From JANWYT01 sp034437555 (lineage in GTDB: Bacteria > Chloroflexota > Anaerolineae > Aggregatilineales > Phototrophicaceae): DNA of 64,000 nt. The stretch spans positions 1 through 64,000 of the forward strand of contig DAOTTQ010000071.1 in assembly GCA_034437555.1 (NCBI GenBank). The letters are read 5' to 3'. Numbering within the stretch: the stretch's first letter is position 1; each line of letters begins with the position of its first letter. This document shows positions 52,777-62,040 of this stretch, in pieces. The notes beneath the pieces were generated by a model, which worked only from the letters and a program-made list of their open reading frames with translations, had not been told where the DNA came from and did no database searches. Position numbers and translations under genes: made by a program.

Positions 52777-53465
52777 CTATGGGCGTAATTCGCCAAAACT
52801 TGATGAATATCCGTTGCGTACTGCGACATCTTAACTGGTATCTTTTTATCATTTAGCCATATCACCCGTTGCCCTTTAGTACGATAGCGCACCAAGTTTT
52901 GTTCTTGATGGTTAATTGTCACAGTTTCGGGCGCAATCTCTTCGATAACGGGCAACGCCCCTTTAACAACCTGCCCCATCTCACCCGTGTGCTTCAAGAG
53001 AGGCACAAACACAGGCGTTTGGGGTGCGGTTTCTGCGTCATAGTTTACCAGTATATCTCCCCAAAACAACACAAAATCAAGCAAGCGTGTCTTTGCCGAA
53101 GCAGGGAGTTCTTGTTCGATGTACTCACGTTCCAAGCGGTCTACTTGACGCGTCATTTGCACATACCCCTCTAAAAAGACGTAGTCAAGGCGCATGATGC
53201 GATAAGGCGCAGGCGAAACAGTTTGCTGAATTTGTAAGGTTAAACGCTCGATATTGCCATCAGGAAGCTGTAACACTTCGGCTAAACGGCTTACCAAAGA
53301 GGCTTCGCGCCCATCATAATCAATGCGCGTTAAAGTTGCACCATCGCCCACTTCATGTTGCGACCAAGACTCTATAACACCTGTCGCTGTTTGCCCGTTA
53401 AAAAAGCGATAAAGTCCTTGTGCAATAAAGCGTTCATGAGCAGCAACGGGATGAAGCGTCCTCAT
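52773..53465 (-). CDS. unknown beta-rich protein in the TPR operon
   Basis: A 230-residue protein without an obvious signal peptide or membrane helix. Alternating polar and hydrophobic strands (ATLTRIDYDGREASLVSRL, ERLTLQIQQTVSPAPYRIM, LVRYRTKGQRVIWLNDKKIP) suggest a beta barrel or lipid-binding-like fold. I do not recognise the family. It lies 6 bases after alaX and overlaps the first TPR gene by 4 bases. Confidence 0.65.
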   Translation of the reverse strand: MRTLHPVAAHERFIAQGLYRFFNGQTATGVIESWSQHEVGDGATLTRIDYDGREASLVSRLAEVLQLPDGNIERLTLQIQQTVSPAPYRIMRLDYVFLEGYVQMTRQVDRLEREYIEQELPASAKTRLLDFVLFWGDILVNYDAETAPQTPVFVPLLKHTGEMGQVVKGALPVIEEIAPETVTINHQEQNLVRYRTKGQRVIWLNDKKIPVKMSQYATDIHQVLANYAHR

Positions 53466-53471
53466 GATACG

Positions 53472-54179
53472 TTAGTCCTCAAGCTCTAGGTAAACACGTT
53501 TGTTAATGCCCCCCTTGCTTTTGTAATCACTAATGCGAAGCACGCCAATCTCGCTCGTGTTGGCAAGATGTGTGCCACCGCACGCCTGTAAGTCTAGCCC
53601 CACCAAGTTCACGGTGCGAATATCGGTAATATCTGGGGGCAACAAGTTAATTTTGGTGCGAATAAGGTCGGGGATGTTAAAGGCTTCTTCACGGGGCAAA
53701 ATTTTAATGTCCACAGGGCGCGAGGCTTTAACTTCTTCATTAATACGTTCTTCAATCACCGACACTAGCTCTTTTTGCATGCGGTCAAATTCAAAGTCCA
53801 TACGCCCTTTCAAAGGACTCATATCTCCACCCGTTACCAGCGCGTTATAGTCATGCCAAATAACGCCACAAAGAACATGCATTGCCGTATGGGTTCGCAT
53901 CAGTTTATAGCGCAAATCCCAGTCAATTTCGCCATGAACTTCTGCACCCGTGCGGGGTAATTCGCCTTCTATAATGTGCAAGTTACCGCGCTTTACTTGG
54001 ATGACACGATGGGGTTTGCCGTCTATGGTCAGCGTACCAACATCATGGGGTTGCCCACCGCCGCTCGGATAAAATACAGTACGGCTTAAAAACACACCAT
54101 TTTGGGCTTCGTCTATGCCCGTTACCGTGCCATCAAACTCTTTTGCATAAGAATCTAGCTGGTAAATAAGTTCGGTCAT
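53472..54179 (-). CDS. alaX: alanyl-tRNA editing protein AlaX
   Basis: A 235-residue trans-editing protein that hydrolyses mischarged Ser- or Gly-tRNA-Ala. The zinc ligands are His97 and His101 (THTAMH), Cys200 and His204 (CGGTH), as in the AlaRS editing domain. YPSGGGQPHDVG (38-49) is the second conserved motif. The length matches AlaX-M, which has part of the AlaRS C-domain-like N-terminus. It is unusual to find it leading a run of membrane TPR genes. Confidence 0.93.
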   Translation of the reverse strand: MTELIYQLDSYAKEFDGTVTGIDEAQNGVFLSRTVFYPSGGGQPHDVGTLTIDGKPHRVIQVKRGNLHIIEGELPRTGAEVHGEIDWDLRYKLMRTHTAMHVLCGVIWHDYNALVTGGDMSPLKGRMDFEFDRMQKELVSVIEERINEEVKASRPVDIKILPREEAFNIPDLIRTKINLLPPDITDIRTVNLVGLDLQACGGTHLANTSEIGVLRISDYKSKGGINKRVYLELED

Positions 54180-54213
54180 GCTATGCCACCTTCGTTATGG
54201 GGTTACAATGGGG

Positions 54214-54687
54214 TTATAAATGAGAGCGCATCCGCGCCATTACAGGCTTGCCTTGCATGGAGCGCCAAAACGTCATGCCTGCCTCGTTTTGGGCAGCAAC
54301 ATGATATTCATAGTATCTTACCTCACGTAAGCGAAACCAATCACACATTGTCTCAACCAACGCCTTGCCTATCCCCTGTCCGCGCTTTGTGCTTAAAACG
54401 TAAATGTCCGCCAGTAGTCCACAACGCTCATGCTCAAATAAATCGGGCATCGTTTCAATAATCATGCCCGTAACATAGCCTATCAGTGTGCCGTTATCCT
54501 CTATGGCAACTAAGGTATGATAGTAAGAATCACTTAGTTGGTCACGAATACGTTGGGCATAGCGCACCGCGCCATCAGGGGTTGCACTGGGTAGCCTTTT
54601 GTCTAGGCGTTGATGATAGCCCACCAATTCATGCCAAAACGCGCCAATCATTGCACAATCTTCAATTTTTGCGGGTCTAATTATCAT
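54214..54687 (-). CDS. GNAT family N-acetyltransferase
   Basis: A 157-residue acetyltransferase. IIRPAKIEDCAMIGAFWHEL starts the fold; GYVTGMIIE, LLADIYVLSTKRGQGIGKAL (acetyl-CoA binding motif RGQGIG, about 110-118), and EYHVAAQNEAGMTFWRSM complete it. The acceptor is unknown. It lies 6 bases after another GNAT gene and 34 bases before alaX. Confidence 0.87.
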   Translation of the reverse strand: MIIRPAKIEDCAMIGAFWHELVGYHQRLDKRLPSATPDGAVRYAQRIRDQLSDSYYHTLVAIEDNGTLIGYVTGMIIETMPDLFEHERCGLLADIYVLSTKRGQGIGKALVETMCDWFRLREVRYYEYHVAAQNEAGMTFWRSMQGKPVMARMRSHL

Positions 54688-54693
54688 TACACA

Positions 54694-55146
54694 TCAACCT
54701 AATCTAAGTATATACGTTGAACTTTCTTTTATTGCACCTATGCCACGCCAAAAAGCCTGTTCTACGGCAAGGCGCACGTGATGCACTTGAAGTTCTTGCG
54801 CTCCTTGTGTCTTTAGCCAAACAATAAAGGGATTCACAAGCAAGTTTGCAACCTGATTTTGTGCGTTCGTTAGGTGCAAGTCAATAACCAACCCATCCAT
54901 TACGCCATACAGAGGCGTGTTGGTTGTGGCTAAATGTCCCCACACATAGCCCAAGTGTCGGGTTGCGTCTTGTGCCATCATGGTATAGTAATGAGGGTGT
55001 TCAAGGTCACGCTGGCGTTGTAACAACCAAGCATCTTTGGGTATTGGTTTAGAAGATGGTTGCTCTAAAACGGCTTTGTCGTACCATAATAAGTAAAGAG
55101 GCGATAAATCCTCGCCCTTAATTGCCCTAAACTGTACGGAGGTCAT
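54694..55146 (-). CDS. GNAT-like protein
   Basis: A 150-residue protein with the order of a GNAT fold: FRAIKGEDLSPLYLLWYD, HLGYVWGHLA, GVMDGLVIDLHLTNAQN and a C-terminal AFWRGIGAIKESSTYILRL. The acetyl-CoA loop lacks the usual RxxGxG (NQVANLL instead), so it may be inactive or bind another ligand. It is the first gene of the reverse nine-gene run. Confidence 0.65.
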   Translation of the reverse strand: MTSVQFRAIKGEDLSPLYLLWYDKAVLEQPSSKPIPKDAWLLQRQRDLEHPHYYTMMAQDATRHLGYVWGHLATTNTPLYGVMDGLVIDLHLTNAQNQVANLLVNPFIVWLKTQGAQELQVHHVRLAVEQAFWRGIGAIKESSTYILRLG

Positions 55147-55197
55147 ACGATTTTTTATGTCACCCTTTACACACCATCAAGGTCTTTATCATAGCGT

Positions 55198-57486
55198 ATG
55201 AACCCACAGAACGTTACCCCAGATGAAACTTATCCAAACTGGATTAGGTTAGCAAAGCGTGGCACAGACTGGGGTATTTTGCTAGTCTTTGTTCTAAGTA
55301 TTGCGTGTGGTTGGTCGTTTATTGTTTACGATGGGCTTAACCCCACTAATGCCAGCGAAAACTACACTTTTCTAGTTGCAGACCTTTCACAATCGCTCCG
55401 TGAAGGGCAATTCTACCCCCGATGGTCAGCGCACGCTTTTGGGGGCATTGGCGCACCCATTCCACACTTTCTGCCCCCTGTACCTACTTATCTCACTGCA
55501 CTCATTGGAACACTGTTTACAGACGATAGCATCCAAGCCCTTCGCATCACATTTCTCATGAGCTTTGTCATCGGTGGTTTAAGCGTTTATTCGCTTGTAA
55601 CGCGCCATGTTCACGCAAGAGCGGGCATTGTTGCCTCTGTTCTGTTTTTGTATAGCCCTTCTGTGGGGTATTTAATCCCCCATTATCATGGCAACCTACA
55701 CGAAATGTTCGCATTGGCACTATTGGCAATGTGGCTGTGGGCTACAGACCGCTTACTTGCCGAAAATAACACCTTTGATTTTTCGGTTCACGCGCTTGTC
55801 AGTGGGCTTTTGGTGCTGACCTCTTTCACCCATCTCTTGATGGCTTTGCTACTAGGTGCAAGTCTGTTGACAATGCGCTCTCGCAAGCAAGCCCTTCAAC
55901 AAAGCGCGGTCATCGGGTTGAGTGTGCTACTAGGCGCAATGATGACTGCGTTCTATTGGTTGCCCGCGTTGTTGGATGGTCTCACTGTTCATTGGCTTAT
56001 GCCTACCAAAACATACCAAAATGCCATCACGCTCCCAAACTTATTTAAGCCCTTTATCAGCCCCGACCCCCAAGCCATGATTGCCTTGCCACAAACACCA
56101 CTTGGAGTTGCTATTATTAGCTTTGCAATTTTAAGTGGAGGCATACTAGGGTATTTGCGCATTTTTAATCTACAAACAAAGATGTTGCTGTTTGGGCTTG
56201 CCCTGGTGGGATTAACAGTCTTTGTTGGCGCACAGTTTGGGGAATTATTGGGTGTGATGGTACTGTGTTTTGCCATAGGTGGTAGCGGGATTTTACAGGC
56301 GACATCTTTACTAACGCTGGCAAGGGCGCGTATTTTATTCGTTGTTAGTGCTACGGTGGCTATTCTAATAACACTCAATATCTCTACAGCCTATCGCCCC
56401 AATAGCATTACACCACAACCAACGCTCCTCACACAAATTCGCTATGAGCAACAAGGATTAGGCGTTGCCGTTGCCCCCCCCAATTTTGCGATTCCTAGTA
56501 TTTATTTACCAAGCCAATTTGACCCCTCTAACGCCCTCTTGGCGGGCTATCAAACGCAAAACCTCAATCGCTTGCAAGCGAACGTGAACTTGAGCAATCA
56601 AATTAGTGTGTTATCCGTCCAATCGCACCGCCAATCTTACCAAGTGTCATTAAGAGACACGGTGAATATCACGGCGGTGATTGCCGATTTTGAAGGCTGG
56701 GAAGCAACCCTTAACAACAACCCCGTCAACCTTGAAAAAAATCTAAGCACCTATGGGATGGAGTTTTTGCTGCCTGCGCGTGCTAGTGGTGATCTTATCA
56801 TTCAATTGGTAGACACACCCTTATGGGATTTTGCGTGGGTGGTTTCATTAGTGGGTTTGTTGTTGGCATTGTTCATCCTTTGGAGCAACAGAAAAAGACC
56901 ATACACCCCGCATTTTAGCTATCGCCGTTTGCTCTCTATACCAGATACACGCCTTATTTCAGTGGCGATTGGGATGCTTGCCACGCTTGCCATTATTGTG
57001 TATGTTGGCGAATGGTCTCTAAGACCCATAAGGGGTTCAGGGTTACTTCAAACAACTGAGCTTTCCGCGTCCACCAATGTGGGCTTAGAGCTAGTATCGT
57101 ATACGCTAGAACCAAAGCAAGCAAAGCCCTCCGATGCGCTGTCAATTGGGTTGTATTGGCGCACACGCCGCTTGTTAAGTGAGAATTATCTTGCGTATTG
57201 GGCACTTTCTGATGTGCAACGGGGACAATCTATCGTTGTCAGTGAAGCAAAACAACTAGGAAACTACCCGTCACGACGTTGGCAACGCGATGTTTATGTA
57301 ATTGACGCACACACGCTTGTTCTTCCATCAAATTTGCCACAGGGACGCTACACCCTAACGCTTTATGTATATTCCTGTGTTTCCCAGACCACCTGCGAGC
57401 AACAGAAAAATGTGACCTTTTTTAATGAGAGTGGCAATTCAGTGGGAGCATCATTCACCTTGCCTCGTTTGCTTGTGATTAATTAA
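55198..57486 (+). CDS. large multi-pass membrane protein, GT-C/YfhO-like
   Basis: A 762-residue protein with about 12 hydrophobic helices in the first 410 residues, a periplasmic beta-rich domain (about 430-545), two more helices (about 545-565 and 580-605), then a second exported domain that ends the protein. An acidic first loop (DGLNPTNASENYTFLVADL) and HAFGGIGAPIPHF recall GT-C/YfhO-type polyprenyl-sugar transferases. The substrate is unknown. No ribosome binding site is seen; TATCAT lies about 7 bases before the ATG, so the message may be leaderless. Confidence 0.7.
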   Translation: MNPQNVTPDETYPNWIRLAKRGTDWGILLVFVLSIACGWSFIVYDGLNPTNASENYTFLVADLSQSLREGQFYPRWSAHAFGGIGAPIPHFLPPVPTYLTALIGTLFTDDSIQALRITFLMSFVIGGLSVYSLVTRHVHARAGIVASVLFLYSPSVGYLIPHYHGNLHEMFALALLAMWLWATDRLLAENNTFDFSVHALVSGLLVLTSFTHLLMALLLGASLLTMRSRKQALQQSAVIGLSVLLGAMMTAFYWLPALLDGLTVHWLMPTKTYQNAITLPNLFKPFISPDPQAMIALPQTPLGVAIISFAILSGGILGYLRIFNLQTKMLLFGLALVGLTVFVGAQFGELLGVMVLCFAIGGSGILQATSLLTLARARILFVVSATVAILITLNISTAYRPNSITPQPTLLTQIRYEQQGLGVAVAPPNFAIPSIYLPSQFDPSNALLAGYQTQNLNRLQANVNLSNQISVLSVQSHRQSYQVSLRDTVNITAVIADFEGWEATLNNNPVNLEKNLSTYGMEFLLPARASGDLIIQLVDTPLWDFAWVVSLVGLLLALFILWSNRKRPYTPHFSYRRLLSIPDTRLISVAIGMLATLAIIVYVGEWSLRPIRGSGLLQTTELSASTNVGLELVSYTLEPKQAKPSDALSIGLYWRTRRLLSENYLAYWALSDVQRGQSIVVSEAKQLGNYPSRRWQRDVYVIDAHTLVLPSNLPQGRYTLTLYVYSCVSQTTCEQQKNVTFFNESGNSVGASFTLPRLLVIN

Positions 57487-57491
57487 ATCGC

Positions 57492-57520
57492 TTGTGTTTG
57501 CTAGAAAGTAACAGTACAAT
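57492..57520 (+). promoter_or_regulatory. promoter of the TPR-uroD-rsmD unit
   Basis: TTGTGT (57492-57497), 17-base spacer, TACAAT (57515-57520). The predicted start is about 15 bases before the ATG at 57543, with no ribosome binding site. Confidence 0.5.
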
Positions 57521-57542
57521 CTAGCATATTCTTTTTTTAACG

Positions 57543-57935
57543 ATGGAAAGTAGTTTAAGAATGGCTCTTAAAGAAGCAACACGTCAAATTGGACAAGGCT
57601 GGAAGTTATATCAAAGTAAAGATACACAAGGGGCTATCCGTGCCTTTGAAAGTGTTATCACAGATTTGTCACGCATTGCCGATGACCACGAAAAAACAAT
57701 CAACCTTGTGGATGCTTACTATGGTTTGGGTTTGGCTGTTCGCGCTACAGGCAACACACCAGAAGCGACCAAAGCCTTTGCTCAAGCCCTTGAAATGTGC
57801 GAAGCAAACCTAAAAGCCTTGCGTGGTGGCGACATTGAAAATAACCTAGACACCTCCGAAGATGACCGTTACGCCATGCTCATTACGATGATTAAACAAC
57901 GCATGAGCGAAATGGGCATTAAAGTCAATTCATAA
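57543..57935 (+). CDS. small TPR-like protein
   Basis: A 130-residue soluble helical protein with two to three TPR-like units (IGQGWKLYQSKDTQGAIRAF, VDAYYGLGLAVRATGNTPEA, TKAFAQALEMCEANLKALRG). It may act as an adaptor. It precedes the UroD-like gene by 11 bases. The ATG at 57561 is an alternative start; neither has a clear ribosome binding site. Confidence 0.7.
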   Translation: MESSLRMALKEATRQIGQGWKLYQSKDTQGAIRAFESVITDLSRIADDHEKTINLVDAYYGLGLAVRATGNTPEATKAFAQALEMCEANLKALRGGDIENNLDTSEDDRYAMLITMIKQRMSEMGIKVNS

Positions 57936-57946
57936 ACAGGCTCTTT

Positions 57947-58939
57947 ATGGAACGTCAAGAACGACTTGAAAAAGCCATCATAGGCGAAAACGTTGACCGC
58001 GTTCCCGCATTACTTTGGCGGTTCTGGCAAGGCGATGACCAACGGTCAGCCGACCTTGCCAAAGCCTCTATTCAGTTTCAAAGTGTCTATGATTGGGATG
58101 CTATTGTTGTACCACCCGCCCCACATGGCATGGTAACAGGCTATGGGTTACAGGACGTCTGGCATGGGGCAATTACAGGTGAACGCCACATCTTAAAATC
58201 CCCCATCCAACGCTCTTTAGATTGGACAGAACTTCGCTCTTTAGACCCCTTAAGAGGTGACATCAACAAGTATATCGAAGCGTTGCGCCTTGTGGTAGGT
58301 TCGCCAGAACGTGCGGGTGTGCCGGTGGTAGCAGTTGTGTTTAGTCCCTTTACCCAAGCCTTACAATTAGGGAGCATTGAGGGGGTTTTAAGACACCTTC
58401 GTACCCAGCCTGACCGCCTAAAGAGTGGCTTAAACACGCTAACAGAAAGCACACTTAGGTTGATAGAACAGCTAGGCAGGCTTAACCTTGATGGGCTGTT
58501 TTATGTCGCACAGGGAGCATCGCTTGATGTGTTGTCCGAAACCGAGTACGAGACTTTTGGATTGCCTTATGATGCCAAAGTAGCCCAATCTTTGCCTAAA
58601 AAATGGTGGTTTAAGGCGGTATCATTGGGCGGAGAAATCCCCATGCTTAAGCTATTTAACACGTTGCCATTTAATCTTCTCAACTGGCAAATGTCACCCC
58701 ACAGCCCCACTCTCCAAGATGGCAAGCTCTGGACAAGTGGCGCAGTTATGGGGGGCTTATCAAAGAGCGAACACCTTCATGAAGGAACGCCTCTTTCTAT
58801 TAAAGATGCGGTGCGTCATGCCAACAACCTTACCCATAGCAGGCGTTTTGTACTCTCTTGTGGTGGGGCGTTTTATGTCACCACCCCTTTATCAAATCTT
58901 CAAGCAGTGCGCGATAGCGTGAAAGTAACGGTGTTATAA
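57947..58939 (+). CDS. uroporphyrinogen decarboxylase family protein
   Basis: A 330-residue TIM-barrel protein of the UroD/CmuA/MtaA superfamily. ERLEKAIIGENVDRVPALLWRFW at the N-terminus matches the family, and VVFSPFTQALQL, GLFYVAQGAS and SCGGAF follow the barrel order. True UroD has RQAGR near the N-terminus, which is absent here, so methyltransferase or another role is as likely as heme synthesis. It overlaps rsmD by one base (TAATG). Confidence 0.8.
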   Translation: MERQERLEKAIIGENVDRVPALLWRFWQGDDQRSADLAKASIQFQSVYDWDAIVVPPAPHGMVTGYGLQDVWHGAITGERHILKSPIQRSLDWTELRSLDPLRGDINKYIEALRLVVGSPERAGVPVVAVVFSPFTQALQLGSIEGVLRHLRTQPDRLKSGLNTLTESTLRLIEQLGRLNLDGLFYVAQGASLDVLSETEYETFGLPYDAKVAQSLPKKWWFKAVSLGGEIPMLKLFNTLPFNLLNWQMSPHSPTLQDGKLWTSGAVMGGLSKSEHLHEGTPLSIKDAVRHANNLTHSRRFVLSCGGAFYVTTPLSNLQAVRDSVKVTVL

Positions 58940-59556
58940 TGTCTGGTCGGGTCATTTCAGGAACAGCCAAAGGGCGTAAATTAAAGCTAGTACCAGGGGA
59001 CAGCACACGCCCCATTATGGATAGGGTAAAAGAAGCCCTCTTTAGCATTTTAGGCAGTTATGTTCGGGGGAGCATTTTTCTAGACTTATTTGGTGGAACG
59101 GGTAGCGTGGGCATTGAAGCCCTTAGTCGTGGTGCAGAACGGGCGGTATTTACAGAAATTGACCGCTTTGCCCTACAAACAATACGTGAAAACCTAGAAC
59201 ACACCCAGCTGATAGACCGCGCAGATGTGCGCGCTATTAACGCCTTTGAGCTTCTTAAACGTCCTGCGGATGTTGTGTTTGATTATATTTTTATTGCGCC
59301 CCCACAGTTCAAAGAACTATGGCAACCGGCGTTATTAGCACTGGATGAAAATCCGTCTTGGTATCACGAAGAAAGCGTTATCATCATTCAAATTGCCCCG
59401 CGTGAAAGAAACGAAATTGAGCTAAAGAACTTACGCCGCTATGATGAACGCAAATACGGCAAAACAGTCTTATGGTTTTTTGAACACATCAATGCCCCAC
59501 AATACAGCGAAGATGAGCCAGAAGAAATCAACGAAGATGCGGACGAGGAGATTTAG
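58939..59556 (+). CDS. rsmD: RsmD-like 16S rRNA (guanine-N2) methyltransferase
   Basis: A 205-residue SAM methyltransferase. VISGTAKGRKLKLVPG, STRPIMDRVKEALFSIL and IFLDLFGGTGSVGIEALSRG (SAM motif, about 48-67) match RsmD, which methylates G966 of 16S rRNA in E. coli. The catalytic motif IV, normally DPPY, reads IAPPQF. That is a marked change at a key site, so activity or specificity may differ. An acidic tail ends the protein. It is coupled to the UroD-like gene by TAATG. Confidence 0.82.
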   Translation: MSGRVISGTAKGRKLKLVPGDSTRPIMDRVKEALFSILGSYVRGSIFLDLFGGTGSVGIEALSRGAERAVFTEIDRFALQTIRENLEHTQLIDRADVRAINAFELLKRPADVVFDYIFIAPPQFKELWQPALLALDENPSWYHEESVIIIQIAPRERNEIELKNLRRYDERKYGKTVLWFFEHINAPQYSEDEPEEINEDADEEI

Positions 59557-59558
59557 GT

Positions 59559-59978
59559 ATGGATAACAACGAGAAACTAGAACAAATCACACAAGAAATC
59601 ATGGAACTCTTTGAAATATTTGCCCCTCCCGTTCCCATCGAGACAATGCTACAAAAGCCTCGCAATAATATGTGGGAAAATGTAGACCCAACGCAACTTT
59701 CTGGTTCGTTTTTAAGTATCACAGACCGCTATTCGCCACGCATGTCGTTGGCAAGATTGCTGGCACGCCACATTACTATTAGCCAATGGGGACGCGCACA
59801 AGGCATCTTTGACATTGTTCAGCACACCGAAACACTAGGGACATTTGCCCGTATGCTGATTATGCCCAGAGACATGGTGATGGGAATGACACAAAGCAAG
59901 CGCAATCCCCCCACCATGAGTACCTATTTTGAAGTGCCACAAGAAGACGCAGAAGCACGCCTGTCTGACCTGATTTAG
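59559..59978 (+). CDS. ImmA/IrrE-like protein lacking the HExxH motif
   Basis: A 139-residue protein. The order (P)PVPIETML ... YSPRMSLARLLARHITISQWG ... TFARMLIMPRDMV recalls ImmA/IrrE (DUF955) metallopeptidases, whose zinc HExxH sits where ARHI is found here, and whose end has the FAxxLLMP motif. I infer a degenerate, non-peptidase member. ImmA/IrrE proteins normally cleave repressors of mobile elements or stress genes. It follows rsmD by 2 bases and converges on the cca gene. Confidence 0.55.
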   Translation: MDNNEKLEQITQEIMELFEIFAPPVPIETMLQKPRNNMWENVDPTQLSGSFLSITDRYSPRMSLARLLARHITISQWGRAQGIFDIVQHTETLGTFARMLIMPRDMVMGMTQSKRNPPTMSTYFEVPQEDAEARLSDLI

Positions 59979-59982
59979 GGCT

Positions 59983-61437
59983 TTACTTTGCTAAAATCTG
60001 ACGGGCAAGCGCAAATGCATCTTCACGGTTTTCCACCGTTCCTAGCACTTGCCCCTCACGAATGGCATCCAAAAGTTGCCCAATAATACGCCCTTGTGGC
60101 AGGCTAAACGCCTCAATGAGTTCGTTGCCCTGTAATAGTGGTGGCGGTAAAACAACGCGCTCATAATCCTTAAAATATGCCCACAACAACTTAACCAAAC
60201 CCTCAACGCGCCGTAGCCAATCGGCTTGAACTAAGGTTACGCCGTAGGTTGCCAAATAATCAACCACCGCTAAAAAAACGGCATCTACCCCTATTTCACC
60301 CAAACGATACCAAAACCGATGCACTTCTAGCACATCATCAGGGTCCAGCTCAAACACGCGCTTGTAATTGGCAAGTGCGCCCACAACGCGTTTTTTCTCG
60401 GGGTTGCTTAGTTTTAGTTCGTCGGAATACAAGCGAGCAATGTTCGGTGCGTCTTCTTCGCCCATCGCATGAAATAGCGTGGTGAATGTCAGAAGCGCAA
60501 TATGGGGGCGTTCATTTGCCCACGATTGGTCTATATGTGCAATAAGGGGCTGACGAAAACGGTCTAATTGCATCACCAACATACCCATATCAAAGCTGGC
60601 AACACTGTTATCAGTACGGCGAGGGCTAATAGCAACCAGCAAATATTGTAGCTTCTCAATGGCATAAAGCGTGTGCGCCCAAGCGTCAAACACATGAGGG
60701 GCAGGTTGTGGTTGATTAATGAGGGTGTCAATTTCGGGAATAATTGCCTGTAGTAAGCCCACTGTTTGCATTACACGCAACGCCGCCGATGCCTTGCCTA
60801 GCTTAAGAACGTTAAATAGCTCATCACGCACACGCTCGCCCGATGTGTTCACCACACTAGACGCATACTCTCTTACTTGCTTTAGCGTTTCTGGCTCTAT
60901 TCTAAAACTCAATTGCACGCTTTGGCGAATCGCTCTTAGCACGCGAATGGGGTCATCGGCTAAAGATTGGGGGGTACAGGCTCGTAAGAGCCTATCTTCT
61001 GCATCTCTTTCGCCGTTAAGTGGGTCAATCAGTAGGTTTAGGTCGCCCCGCGCATCAACCAACATGGTATTCACTGTAAAATCACGCCCCATGATGTCTG
61101 CCAGCAAGTCATCACCGCGATAACGTGCCACATCTAGCACCAGTTTTTCATTGGGCGTTTGCCATATCACACGCGCCACGCCGCGCTCTTGGTCAAGAAT
61201 AAAAACATCCGCATTTAGCTTATCCGCAATCCGCTTTGCCAAACGAATCGAATATTCGGGCGTGACAAAGTCGATGTCACGAGTTGCCCTATGTAAAAAA
61301 GCATCACGTACTGCCCCGCCCACAATATATAAGGGCAAGTGTGGTTCTACATCTAACAAAAGTTCTTGCAAGTCTAGGATGGCATCAGACCAGATAAGCG
61401 GGCGATTGGCAGGCAAGTGTGGCGTTAGATTAGTCAC
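59983..61437 (-). CDS. cca: CCA-adding enzyme / poly(A) polymerase family
   Basis: A 484-residue nucleotidyltransferase. LYIVGGAVRDAFLHRATRDI (about 37-56) is the class II GG ... RD signature, with DID carrying the catalytic Asp pair. GRDFTVNTMLVD and RIEPETLKQV mark the neck region, and the C-terminal part is long and helical. It probably adds the CCA end to tRNAs, since both tRNA genes here lack encoded CCA. A poly(A) polymerase role cannot be excluded. It overlaps hpt by 8 bases. Confidence 0.85.
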   Translation of the reverse strand: MTNLTPHLPANRPLIWSDAILDLQELLLDVEPHLPLYIVGGAVRDAFLHRATRDIDFVTPEYSIRLAKRIADKLNADVFILDQERGVARVIWQTPNEKLVLDVARYRGDDLLADIMGRDFTVNTMLVDARGDLNLLIDPLNGERDAEDRLLRACTPQSLADDPIRVLRAIRQSVQLSFRIEPETLKQVREYASSVVNTSGERVRDELFNVLKLGKASAALRVMQTVGLLQAIIPEIDTLINQPQPAPHVFDAWAHTLYAIEKLQYLLVAISPRRTDNSVASFDMGMLVMQLDRFRQPLIAHIDQSWANERPHIALLTFTTLFHAMGEEDAPNIARLYSDELKLSNPEKKRVVGALANYKRVFELDPDDVLEVHRFWYRLGEIGVDAVFLAVVDYLATYGVTLVQADWLRRVEGLVKLLWAYFKDYERVVLPPPLLQGNELIEAFSLPQGRIIGQLLDAIREGQVLGTVENREDAFALARQILAK

Positions 61438-61990
61438 TTTTTAGCGCATCCTCGTCTACCACACCCACAAATGGCAAGTTTCTAAATTTCTCGTCTAAAT
61501 CTAGCCCATAGCCAAACACGAATTTATTTTCAATCCGAAAGCCCACATAATCGCTTTCAATCGCCACTTCTCGGCGAGAGGCTTTGTCTAAGAGGGTGCA
61601 TAAACGCAGGCTCTTTGGGCTTCGGGCTTTAATTGTTTGCATCACAAAGTTGAGCGTATAACCACTGTCGATAATGTCCTCTACAATCAAGACATCACGA
61701 CCTTCAATTTGTGCGGTGGTGTCCATTTCAATGCGGACATTGCCACTAGCAGACCGAATTCCTTTGCCATAGCTACTGGCTGCCATAAAGTCAATTTCGT
61801 GGGGAACGTCAATGTGGCGTGTTAGGTCTGTTAAAAACATCACGCCACCTTTTAGAATACAAATGAGAAGAAGGTTATCACTTTCGGCATAAACTCTTGA
61901 GAGTTCTTCGCCCAACTCTGCAATTCTCACCTGAAGGGTTTCAGGGTCAATTAGTATCTCTTTAAGATATTTGCGGTACGATTTAGTCAT
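61430..61990 (-). CDS. hpt: hypoxanthine phosphoribosyltransferase
   Basis: A 186-residue purine-salvage enzyme that makes IMP/GMP from hypoxanthine/guanine and PRPP. ICILKGGVMFLTDL (PPi-binding loop), MAASSYGKGIRSASG (flexible loop) and VLIVEDIIDSGYTL (PRPP-binding motif) are all present, followed by VGFRIENKFVFGYGLDLDEK. I use the ATG at 61990; a longer frame from 62032 adds 14 unlikely residues. Confidence 0.95.
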   Translation of the reverse strand: MTKSYRKYLKEILIDPETLQVRIAELGEELSRVYAESDNLLLICILKGGVMFLTDLTRHIDVPHEIDFMAASSYGKGIRSASGNVRIEMDTTAQIEGRDVLIVEDIIDSGYTLNFVMQTIKARSPKSLRLCTLLDKASRREVAIESDYVGFRIENKFVFGYGLDLDEKFRNLPFVGVVDEDALKSD

Positions 61991-62040
61991 TGTGTCATCA
62001 GCCCTTTGTTGTAAGCCTGATGATTGTAGCAAAATATGTC

